Assembly: GCA_017694885.1 (NCBI GenBank) | Contig: JADIMH010000038.1 | Coordinates: forward strand, 1-57,739 | From: Candidatus Cryptobacteroides faecipullorum | GTDB taxonomy: Bacteria; Bacteroidota; Bacteroidia; Bacteroidales; UBA932 | DNA length: 57,739 nucleotides | Direction of reading: 5' to 3' | Part shown: one piece after another, positions 32,974 to 40,704 of the stretch | Position numbering within the stretch: the first letter of the stretch is position 1 | Layout: every line of letters begins with the position of its first letter | Notes under the pieces: model-generated | What the model saw: only the letters and a program-made list of their open reading frames with translations | The model's database searches: none | Told to the model about the DNA's origin: nothing | Made by a program: the position numbers and the translations under genes

Positions 32974-33665
32974 ATGACGATAAGGCAATAGCGGTTGTAA
33001 TCCCTCCGTATGAATATGGTGTAGTCTGTGTCGATGGTGTTGCGTATATCAGAGTAAACAGCGAGACTGTACGCATGACTGATGCGATGCGGAGGAATCT
33101 TGCAGGAAAGAGAATCCTTCATCGTAAAGACAGGTCATGTAATATCGCTTTTTTGCAAGAGGCCATATCGGCGGAAAGGACAGTTATTTTGCATGGATAC
33201 AGTTCTTCCAATAGCGGGGACGTGTCTGACCGCACAATAGAACCGTTTATGTTTGTGAACGGACATACCAGGATAGTAGGTTATGATTTGGAGAAAAGCC
33301 GGAATTCTGTCTTTAACATATCACGGATAGGCAGTGTAGAGATTCTTGATTGCCGATGGAAAAACAGGGCGGATCATAAGGTTGTGAAAACGGATATTTT
33401 CGGAATGTCAGGAGAAGCTCCGGTACATATCAATATCGCATTGAACCTGCGTGCGAAGAATATTCTGGTGGAAGAATATCCCGATGCCGCTCCGATCCTG
33501 ATTCCGACAGGAGACGCAGACAGATGGCTGCTTGATACTGACGTGTATTCCATGAAAGGCATTGGCAGGTTCTATATCGGACTGGCTGCTGATATTGAGA
33601 TAATAGATGCTCCAGGTCTTAAGGACTATGCCAGAGAATATTCTGAAAAATATCTGTTGCAGTAA
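32974..33665 (+). pseudogene. 5'-truncated AlbA_2/WYL-type regulator gene
   Basis: The frame is open from 32880 through the miniature element, but native-looking protein starts only after it (HDDKAIAVVIPPYEYGV). Residues near the start fit the end of a Schlafen/AlbA_2 DNA-binding domain (GVAYIRVNSETVRMTD). The following part fits a WYL domain (RTVILHGYSSSN, then RTIEPFMFVNGHTRIVGYDL and FNISRIGSVEILD). The N-terminal half of the AlbA_2 domain is missing. A shortened protein could still be translated from the ATG at 32880, but the DNA-binding part would be incomplete. Confidence 0.6.
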
Positions 33666-33805
33666 ACCATTCCGATGTTATTGTCCTTGTCCCGTCCTGA
33701 AAAAAGTTTACCGGGGAAGGCGGGAAAATGATGGGACGCTTTCTATTTTTCAGTAGTTTTGTCGGGATTTGCAGAAAATTCCTGACAGAACAGATACGTT
33801 TGATC

Positions 33806-34558
33806 ATGAAGATTACTTATATATACCATAGCGGCTTCGTTGTGGAGACGGAGGGTTGCATCCTGGTGTTCGACTTCTGGAAGGATCCGGCTGGGGTGAT
33901 GCCGGGGGTGCTGGAATCGGACAAGCCGCTTTATGTATTCTCCAGCCATTTCCATGAGGACCATTTCGACCGCAGCATATTGGGGTGGAAGGAGAAGAAG
34001 CGGGACATCACCTATATCCTGTCGAAAGATATCCTGAAGCATTACCGGGCACGCAGGGAAGCTGCGGATGTGTGGCTTGCCAAAGGAGGTAGCTGGGAAG
34101 ACGGGAATGTCCGGGTATGGGCGACAGGCAGTACTGACAGCGGTGTCTCCTGGATAGTGGAGACAGACAGGCGGAGGCTTTTCCATGCCGGAGACCTGAA
34201 CAACTGGTATGCCCGTTTCCTGACCGAGGATTTTCAGGGAGGGCTGGTGCACAGTCCCGACTTTGACATTGATGTGGATCCTGTCAGGGAGGAGAAACTT
34301 TACCTCGGAGAGCTGAAAGATATCAGGAAAATCACCGACAGTTTCGACATCGCCTTCTTTCCGGTCGACAGCAGGATCGGAAACGGCTATACTCGCGGAG
34401 CCCGCCAGTTTATCGGCAGGTTCAGGACAGGGCTCCTGATCCCTATGCATTTCACCTCGGGAGGCTTCGAGTCCGCCTGGCGGATGAAAGAGTACGCCGA
34501 TGCCGAAGGGGTCGGCTTCTGGAGTATCGGCCGTGAAGGGGAAACGCTGGATGTATGA
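33806..34558 (+). CDS. MBL-fold metallohydrolase (UlaG/RNase Z-like)
   Basis: The protein has 250 residues from the ATG at 33806. The longer frame adds 26 residues with no family character. The metal motif SSHFHEDHFDRS gives HxHxDH, followed by FHAGDLNNWY (bridging Asp) and PMHFTSGGF (last His). MBL proteins of this small type include lactonases and phosphodiesterases, and the substrate is unknown here. It is the only intact gene between the nested repeats at 31.1-31.9 and 34.6-34.8 kb. Confidence 0.85.
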   Translation: MKITYIYHSGFVVETEGCILVFDFWKDPAGVMPGVLESDKPLYVFSSHFHEDHFDRSILGWKEKKRDITYILSKDILKHYRARREAADVWLAKGGSWEDGNVRVWATGSTDSGVSWIVETDRRRLFHAGDLNNWYARFLTEDFQGGLVHSPDFDIDVDPVREEKLYLGELKDIRKITDSFDIAFFPVDSRIGNGYTRGARQFIGRFRTGLLIPMHFTSGGFESAWRMKEYADAEGVGFWSIGREGETLDV

Positions 34559-34587
34559 ATGTGGCCCCTCCTAAACCGGAGAGGCCG

Positions 34588-34691
34588 AACCCCTGGCGCA
34601 TGCGGATAGTTGGGCTGTGCTCTTATTACCAAAGAGTTAGATATCCGGTAAGTTGCGTCAGGGGTGGTGCCGGAAGGGGTCTGGCGCAAGC
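34588..34691. repeat. Repeat B, right copy
   Basis: This is the inverted counterpart of 31767-31870. It begins AACCCCTGGCGCA (34588-34600), and a perfect inverted copy of this word, TGCGCCAGGGGTT, lies at 34742-34754. The pair bounds a 167-bp unit with 13-bp inverted ends, which looks like a small palindromic or mobile repeat. The 392-bp gap holds no supported gene. Confidence 0.6.
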
Positions 34692-34757
34692 GACTGAATA
34701 GATAAAGCGCTGGCTCTGAAAGCATTGCGTCAAAATATGCCTGCGCCAGGGGTTAAA

Positions 34758-34820
34758 AGCACGGGAGGGATTTACCGTTCCGAACCTGTTGCAGCTAAAC
34801 TCGGGCTGGTTTTGCAGATA
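34758..34820. repeat. Repeat A, right copy
   Basis: This is the inverted counterpart of 31110-31177. A short open frame here would encode GGIYRSEPVAA, echoing GGIYRAEPVTA upstream of the PLD-like gene. Since both lie outside functional genes, the similarity reflects repeated DNA, not protein. Confidence 0.6.
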
Positions 34821-34913
34821 GCTGCATCGAATTTTCCTGCTCCGGCCAATGGCAGGAGCAGGCAGCATATTAAATTTTCCGTCACCGGCAGTCATTTATT
34901 CCAGTCAGTTTCT

Positions 34914-34921
34914 TAAATTTG
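34914..34921 (+). promoter_or_regulatory. -7 box (TAAATTTG) of the monooxygenase-like gene
   Basis: TAAATTTG matches TAnnTTTG and lies 29 bp upstream of the ATG at 34951. It supports that start over the longer open frame, which begins in repeat-rich DNA. Confidence 0.5.
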
Positions 34922-34950
34922 TCCTCCGGACAATCAATCCTCATAATATC

Positions 34951-35244
34951 ATGATAAGACTGAACGTATTCATCAAGGTCTCTGAGAAGGACCGTGAGAC
35001 AGTAATCGCCGCTGCGCGGAAACTGGTAGCCGCTTCACTCGGCGATGACGGATGCATCGCGTATGACATTTTCGAGAGTTCCACCCGCAGGGATGTACTT
35101 ATGATCTGCGAAACATGGAGGGACGAAGCCGCTCTTGCAGCACATCAGAAGGCCGGCCATTTCGTGGAAATCGTACCGGCCATCCAGGCTCTGGCCGAGA
35201 TGAAGACAGAGAGTTTCCATTTCGTCTCAGGATCCGCTCAGTAA
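34951..35244 (+). CDS. Antibiotic biosynthesis monooxygenase (ABM) domain protein
   Basis: The protein has 97 residues. The ferredoxin-like ABM fold is recognisable from RLNVFIKVSEKDRETVIAAA, then CIAYDIFES, VLMICETWRDEAALAAHQ and HFVEIVPAI. Family members include quinol monooxygenase YgiN and heme-degrading enzymes. The catalytic type cannot be decided here. It is a single-gene unit with its own -7 box. Its stop overlaps the end of the convergent fimbrial gene by 7 bp. Confidence 0.87.
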   Translation: MIRLNVFIKVSEKDRETVIAAARKLVAASLGDDGCIAYDIFESSTRRDVLMICETWRDEAALAAHQKAGHFVEIVPAIQALAEMKTESFHFVSGSAQ

Positions 35245-37502
35245 ATATACTCCACATCCGATTTTTTGAATCTCAGTATCCTCGTGTCATTGTTGCCGGC
35301 CCCGTTTTTCTGCAGATATAGACCGTTGGGATATCCTCCGAAATACCAGCCTCCGCCATCAGGGGCATAGACGCTGAAAAGAATATTGTTATAGTGTCCG
35401 TAATGCAGGATTCCCGTGTTGTCCCACTGGGGACTCGGTCCATACCATACCACCGGCTCATATTCTGGAAAGTCAGGTGAAGACATGGCAACGTAGATGA
35501 GATCTGAAAGAGTCAGAGAACCTATCCGGATGTCGTTTTTCCTTTTCTGTTCACGTTTCACTATGGAATGACCTTCCCATGGTGAAGCCAGGACATGTGT
35601 CCCGTCCCACATCACCCAGACTGTGCCGGTGGCATCGAACACTCTGTTGAAGTCTTCCAGAGAAGGGAGCTCGTATCCGGCAGGGGAGAGCGCGAGAGGG
35701 TCGAGTCTGTTGATATTCACCTTGCTGCCGCCCTTGTACCCTTCCATGACCGCCATGCCGTCCTGTTCGACTACTTTCATGCCCTTTCCCGAATCTCCAA
35801 GATACGCCCATCCCCATAGCCTGTAGTATTCTTCCGGGGAACATGCTCCCAGATACTCGAACAGAGTCTGTCCCGCTTTTGCCGCCGGATCATCGGAAGA
35901 AAGGATCTGGTCGGCAAAATTCCTGGAATTCCCCATTGAATTGTACTTGCACCACCACACGCCATGCAGCCATGTCACCGGCAATCCGTAGTTCCTGCGC
36001 GTGACGGTGTATTCTTCCCTGCCGGTACCGTCAAGATCGCTTATGACTATCTTTCCGGACTGTTTCCTGCCGTCAGCGGTAGGATCATTCGGTCTCCACC
36101 CTCCCAGCAGCCGGAAGGTCCGTCCCCCGTCCCCGGAAGGTTCTACGGTCATCCATCTGTCCTCTCCGTCAGCGAATTCAACGGATATTTTCTTTCCTTC
36201 AGGGAGAGTGAACACGCCGAATTCATTGTCGGCATATGATCCGAAGTCATAAGAGTAGACGCCTTGTCCGAACCGGATCTTTCCGACAAGGACAGTAGGG
36301 TTGGCCTCCATTTTCAGTGTAATGCGGTCGTCCGGATAAATGTTCTCCAGCCCTTTCCTGCGGAATACGATATCCTTGACGATCATTCCGTCACCTGGAG
36401 CAAACAGTTTTTTGCTTATCCGGAAAACATTCGTCCCTGCGGACAGATCGGTCTCGACTGAAATCAGGTCTTCGGAAACAGGGACAAGTTCAAGTTCTTC
36501 ATCGCAGTCGGCTGCCAGCAGTATTTCTGTCCCGGTATGAGGGAGGACCAATGTCCTGCCGTCATCGGAAATGCCGACACCCTCGGGTATTACCGACCGT
36601 TCCTTGTCTACGGTTATATTTTTGCCCCGGTCCGGCACGGCATCCGTATGCCCACCTTCGCCCCAGTCCTGAACTGAAAGCGATATTTCCGCATCTGCTG
36701 TCCGTTTGCGGAGCGTTACAGTATATATGGTGTTCCTTTTTATCTTTTCAGGAAGGCCTGCTTCGAGCTCGTATGCTTTTCCGTCGACTGTGGCTTCTAC
36801 CCTGACTTTGACATTCCCGGATTCCTGCTCAAGCATACAGGCAATGGCTTCCGTATCGGAATCCGCTGGCGTATCCGGTTTATATACAATGTCTTCATAA
36901 TCGGATTCTGGCGGAGTCAATACGTCATTTCCAGGGAAAAGAAACGCTTTCCGTGCTGTATTTTCGAATGTGATCCTGCTGACCAGGGCTTCACCCGATA
37001 CGTCTATCCTGAGATCGAATCTGGCTACGCCACGGGTAAGTACGGCATGGATTGCAGGATTTCCGGGATCGGCCCCGGCCAGCGATACTTCTCCGGTATA
37101 AAAGATACCTGTGGCTCCCCGGGACGAGATTACGGTCTTCTTCCATTCGGTTTCCGGATATCCGACCGGCGGCGTTTCTATTGAAGGAGCGCCGTCTGCC
37201 CTTGCGATTATGTATAGCTTGCCAGAGAGATTCCCGACAGGAAGCCCATATCCGTTTCCTGTATCGTAGAATTCATGACAGTACCTTGAAAATTCCCCGT
37301 TTTCAAACAAATAGCCGGATATGCCGGTGATATCGCCTGTTCCGCCGGGCGCTGTCATGTCATTTTTTCCTGAGGAGTAGTCCGCGATACCGGCATATAT
37401 GGTGCGATTCCCGGATACGCTCTCCGTATTCTCCCTGTCCAAATCGCAGGAGAATAAAACCGCTGCAGAAAATGCAGATATGAGTATTCCTGTAGGTTTC
37501 AT
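35238..37502 (-). CDS. Fimbrial tip-like lipoprotein (fimbrillin N-terminus, FISUMP-like C-terminus), paralogue 1
   Basis: The protein has 754 residues with lipobox VLFSC (Cys19). Residues ~30-290 read as a fimbrillin/FimB-type pair of beta domains (VLTRGVARFDLRID, then KRNTIYTVTLRK). The C-terminal ~300 residues resemble FISUMP-type surface domains (RLLGGWRPNDPTADGRKQ, GYELPSLEDFNRVF, closing DVEYIY). It shares this C-terminal layout with the 750-residue protein two genes upstream. Type V pili are built from such lipoproteins after processing. A tip or adhesin role is inferred from the fused surface domain. It is the last gene of the operon. Confidence 0.8.
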   Translation of the reverse strand: MKPTGILISAFSAAVLFSCDLDRENTESVSGNRTIYAGIADYSSGKNDMTAPGGTGDITGISGYLFENGEFSRYCHEFYDTGNGYGLPVGNLSGKLYIIARADGAPSIETPPVGYPETEWKKTVISSRGATGIFYTGEVSLAGADPGNPAIHAVLTRGVARFDLRIDVSGEALVSRITFENTARKAFLFPGNDVLTPPESDYEDIVYKPDTPADSDTEAIACMLEQESGNVKVRVEATVDGKAYELEAGLPEKIKRNTIYTVTLRKRTADAEISLSVQDWGEGGHTDAVPDRGKNITVDKERSVIPEGVGISDDGRTLVLPHTGTEILLAADCDEELELVPVSEDLISVETDLSAGTNVFRISKKLFAPGDGMIVKDIVFRRKGLENIYPDDRITLKMEANPTVLVGKIRFGQGVYSYDFGSYADNEFGVFTLPEGKKISVEFADGEDRWMTVEPSGDGGRTFRLLGGWRPNDPTADGRKQSGKIVISDLDGTGREEYTVTRRNYGLPVTWLHGVWWCKYNSMGNSRNFADQILSSDDPAAKAGQTLFEYLGACSPEEYYRLWGWAYLGDSGKGMKVVEQDGMAVMEGYKGGSKVNINRLDPLALSPAGYELPSLEDFNRVFDATGTVWVMWDGTHVLASPWEGHSIVKREQKRKNDIRIGSLTLSDLIYVAMSSPDFPEYEPVVWYGPSPQWDNTGILHYGHYNNILFSVYAPDGGGWYFGGYPNGLYLQKNGAGNNDTRILRFKKSDVEYIY

Positions 37503-37522
37503 GATTCAAAAAGGCAAATGTT

Positions 37523-38425
37523 TCATTTCCAGCTGTACCTTGAAGCCGGGACAAGCTCGGTGTCACCTCCGGTCTCCCACTCGTCAAGGGTTATTTCCAG
37601 ACTTATGTCTATGTTGTCTTTTCTGACGGTTACCGTGTAGATTTTATTTCTGTCCAGATTTCCGTCAATGGCCTTGGAAAGAGTGACCGGCTTGCCGTCG
37701 ATTGTCCCTTCTATGGCGATTTCGAGTCCGATGTTCTCCTGTTCGTAGGCATACATTACGGCTTTCGCATCGGAAGTTACTGGAGTATCAAATGTTACGG
37801 ATACGTCTCCTCTTGCCGCATCATCCGGTGAGCTGTTTCCTTTTACCGGAAGGATATATGCGGAACCGGCCGCATTTTTCAAAGTCATTTTATCTATGGC
37901 CGCATTCCCGGCTGTCCTTATCTGCAGGTCGAATCTGGCGATACCGCGCCTGAGACTGACCGGAAGCTCCGGCCCGGGAGTGTCATCGAGACTTATGCTT
38001 CCGGAGAAGAAATGTACCGGGGCATTGTCTTTCAGTCCTATGCTTTTCTTAAGCCATTCATCTTCAGTTACGTCTTCTTCCTGAAGTGCCTTGAGATCTA
38101 TCAGTCCTGCGGTGTTGGCTATCAGGTAGAGGGTTCCGGAACGTCTGTTTACCTGCAGGTCGAACGTATTCCCGGAAGGGGTCAGCCCTTCGAAGACCTG
38201 TACCATTTCTCCTCCGTCGAATATGCATGCCTGCATGTCTTTTATCTCTGTTTCGCCCGGCAGTGCCTGTCCTTGTCCTTCATAACCCGAAAGCCCGGCC
38301 TTTACCATTACCGTTTCCGGCAGGGTGGCGGGAGGTCCCGTTACTGTCTTGGAGCATGATGTGCCGATGAAACCGGCGAGTGCGAGAGAGCAGAAAAATT
38401 TCATGTTCATTCTGATTGTTTTCAT
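37523..38425 (-). CDS. Fimbrillin-like lipoprotein
   Basis: The protein has 300 residues from the ATG at 38425. The longer frame adds 28 non-native residues overlapping the previous gene. The lipobox is GFIGTSC. It has the same fimbrillin-type signature as its neighbours (SLRRGIARFDLQIR, AIDGNLDRNKIYTVTVRKD, and a C-terminal SLEITLDEWETGG) but lacks the FISUMP-like part. It therefore looks like a shaft or anchor subunit, or like a shortened copy of the flanking tip proteins. It lies between the two long paralogues in one operon. Confidence 0.8.
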   Translation of the reverse strand: MKTIRMNMKFFCSLALAGFIGTSCSKTVTGPPATLPETVMVKAGLSGYEGQGQALPGETEIKDMQACIFDGGEMVQVFEGLTPSGNTFDLQVNRRSGTLYLIANTAGLIDLKALQEEDVTEDEWLKKSIGLKDNAPVHFFSGSISLDDTPGPELPVSLRRGIARFDLQIRTAGNAAIDKMTLKNAAGSAYILPVKGNSSPDDAARGDVSVTFDTPVTSDAKAVMYAYEQENIGLEIAIEGTIDGKPVTLSKAIDGNLDRNKIYTVTVRKDNIDISLEITLDEWETGGDTELVPASRYSWK

Positions 38426-38451
38426 TTCTTTGATGTTTAATGGTTGGTAAA

Positions 38452-40704
38452 TTATTCGTAAATGTATTCCACCGGTGTTTTGATACACCGTATTGTCCTG
38501 GTTTTCCATATATTGTGCGCCGTGAACTTCATCCAGTTCTGTCCTGGCCTGTCAGAAGATGCGTATCCTTCCATTCCCCAGGATTTCCCGCTGTCCCCGA
38601 AGGTTGCCAGCAGGATATTCATCCTGGCCACATTGCCTTTGTCTGAGTTCCATTGATGCCCCGGGCCGTACAGGACCCAATGGTTGCCTTCGTACTCGAA
38701 ATCATAGATGGCTACGGTCCCGTATTCGAGGCCCAGGAAAGACGCTGTACGCTCAGAGACCGTAACGGTGACATCCTTCCCGGAAATGTTCCTGAATGTC
38801 CGTGTGCCTGTGCCTCCGATGTTGAAATTGTCGTTTGCAGAGAAGAAAGCATAGTCATCGTAATCCGGAATCCTGTATCCGTCCGGTGTCATGGACGCCG
38901 GGTCTATGTCTCCGAAGTTCTGTGCGGAAGAGCTGAATCCGTTGTAGTAGTAGACCTGTCCGTCCGTACTCAGCTTCAGCCCGTCCGTATTTCCTCCCTG
39001 GTACTGGTCTCCCATGAGTTCCAGAAGGACGGAATCGGAAGCCGAAACGAGCATTCCCGCTACCATGTCATGACTCGCCGGATCTTTATCCGGGGTGATC
39101 TGCGCGGAGAAATCCCTGGAGTTTCCTCTGAGATTGTATTTTGCCCACCATGTGTCTCCCATTTTTACTACAGGCAGACCCCAGTTAAGCCTTCTGACGG
39201 TGTATTCCTCGCGGTTGTTCCCGTCCATGTCGCAGAATACTATCTTCCCTTCCTGTACTCTTCCGTCGGCTTCAGGGTCATTGGGCTTCCATCCGCCGAG
39301 CAGCCTGTATTCTCTGCCTTCGGAAGATTCCGGATTCCGGGCTGTTTCTTCGGCCTTCATCCATGGCGGTCCGTCCTTTGCGAATTCTACCAGCATCATG
39401 CTTCCCTCCGGTACGGAAATCCGTGCGAGTTCTCCGTCAATGTATCTTCCGAAGTCGCAGACTCCGTCGCTGCCGAACCTGACCGCCCCTTCTATTTTTA
39501 CGGGGTTCTGCCTGAATATGAGTGTTATCCTTCCCGTAATCCGGCCTTCTTCCCATATGTCGATATACATTCTTTCTTCCGGGATGCCCGGCATACGTAG
39601 CCTGCTTGTGACATATATATCCTGCACCGGTTCCAGATCCGTTGATTTCGGTGCGTCCTGCCGTATCTCCACTCCGTCTATTCTGCCGGAAACCGCGACG
39701 GAAGCGCCTCGGGCTGCAAGGACGGAGAGCGAAAACGAGTTTGCAAGATGGGTCACATATACGGTATCCAGTGTGCCGTTTATTTCAATTCCGTCATGGA
39801 GCTGCGACCGGCCGATGTCAATGAGTCCTCCCGGTATCTTGCCCGAGTCCGCTTCGTTTCCGCTTTCCCAGTCTTCTCCTGCCAATGAGGAGGTGATTTC
39901 CGCACCCTTGCCATACACGTTTATTGTATAGACCATATTTCTGGCAAGGATGTCAGGCAGTACGGCAGTAAGTTTCTGTCTGCCTCCTCCCGATTCGGTA
40001 ATTATTTCAGCCGTAATCCCGGGGCTTTTCTGCTCCACTGCATAAAGCAGCCGTTCTTTCCCGCCTTCGAGCGGAGCGCCGTTGAATTCTTTGAGAAACG
40101 GCTCTCCGGAGAATGATGCTCCGGGCGGACTTGAAATACCGTCTTGAGGGTTGACATATCCTATGTCGGCCAGTCCGGAGATTTTCACTTCGGTTATCCT
40201 GACCCCTTTTTCCGCCCCGCAGATATCTATCCGGGCGACGCTCCTGGTCATGACGGCATCCACGGTATTTCCCGGGAATTCGCCGAGCCTTACTTTGCCG
40301 CACATTGCGAATCCTCCGGAAACCATCGCTTCAGGCCTGTCCGTCATTGAAATGAAATCTTTTTCCTGTGTATTTCCGGGCGAGAGCGATTCGGTCCCGC
40401 CGATATTTCCGGCATTTGCCAGAAGGTACAGATCTCCGGCAAATGCCGCAGTCCCGAAAGTGTATGTCCCTTCATCCGTCAGTTCAGGGATGATGATTTC
40501 TTTAAGGATTCCGTCATGAAAACGGTAACCTTTGATATCGGTTATCACGGTTTCATCTTCATTTCCGTAGAAGGATAGCCGGACCTTGGTGCCCGATGAT
40601 GTTACCGGGACTGTCTCAGGGTTTGACTGAAGGCTGCAGCCAGAGAGCATTGCCGCAGCAATGGCTGCCGCCGCAATGTATTTTGAGAAACGTATTTCCA
40701 TCAT
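38452..40704 (-). CDS. Fimbrial tip-like lipoprotein, paralogue 2
   Basis: The protein has 750 residues with lipobox MLSGC (Cys22-23). N-terminal fimbrillin-like domains carry VMTRSVARIDICG and LARNMVYTINVYG. The C-terminus carries RLLGGWKPNDPEADGRVQ, GYRIPDYDDYAFF, VLYGPGHQWNSDKG and the closing TPVEYIYE, matching paralogue 1. The start overlaps the stop of the zincin-domain gene by the ATGA arrangement, so translation is probably coupled. The repeated structure suggests a duplicated surface-exposed tip subunit. Its binding partner is unknown. Confidence 0.8.
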   Translation of the reverse strand: MMEIRFSKYIAAAAIAAAMLSGCSLQSNPETVPVTSSGTKVRLSFYGNEDETVITDIKGYRFHDGILKEIIIPELTDEGTYTFGTAAFAGDLYLLANAGNIGGTESLSPGNTQEKDFISMTDRPEAMVSGGFAMCGKVRLGEFPGNTVDAVMTRSVARIDICGAEKGVRITEVKISGLADIGYVNPQDGISSPPGASFSGEPFLKEFNGAPLEGGKERLLYAVEQKSPGITAEIITESGGGRQKLTAVLPDILARNMVYTINVYGKGAEITSSLAGEDWESGNEADSGKIPGGLIDIGRSQLHDGIEINGTLDTVYVTHLANSFSLSVLAARGASVAVSGRIDGVEIRQDAPKSTDLEPVQDIYVTSRLRMPGIPEERMYIDIWEEGRITGRITLIFRQNPVKIEGAVRFGSDGVCDFGRYIDGELARISVPEGSMMLVEFAKDGPPWMKAEETARNPESSEGREYRLLGGWKPNDPEADGRVQEGKIVFCDMDGNNREEYTVRRLNWGLPVVKMGDTWWAKYNLRGNSRDFSAQITPDKDPASHDMVAGMLVSASDSVLLELMGDQYQGGNTDGLKLSTDGQVYYYNGFSSSAQNFGDIDPASMTPDGYRIPDYDDYAFFSANDNFNIGGTGTRTFRNISGKDVTVTVSERTASFLGLEYGTVAIYDFEYEGNHWVLYGPGHQWNSDKGNVARMNILLATFGDSGKSWGMEGYASSDRPGQNWMKFTAHNIWKTRTIRCIKTPVEYIYE

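Noticed and set aside
34725..34916. 63-codon + strand ORF with GGIYRSEPV
   Set aside because: Its similarity to the PLD-like upstream region reflects shared repeat A DNA, not a conserved protein. It overlaps the promoter of the next gene.
38653..39931. Two long + strand frames opposite the fimbrial tip gene
   Set aside because: The minus-strand gene has a signal peptide, a lipobox and fimbrillin motifs. The opposite frames are rich in residues expected from complementary codons and lack domains.
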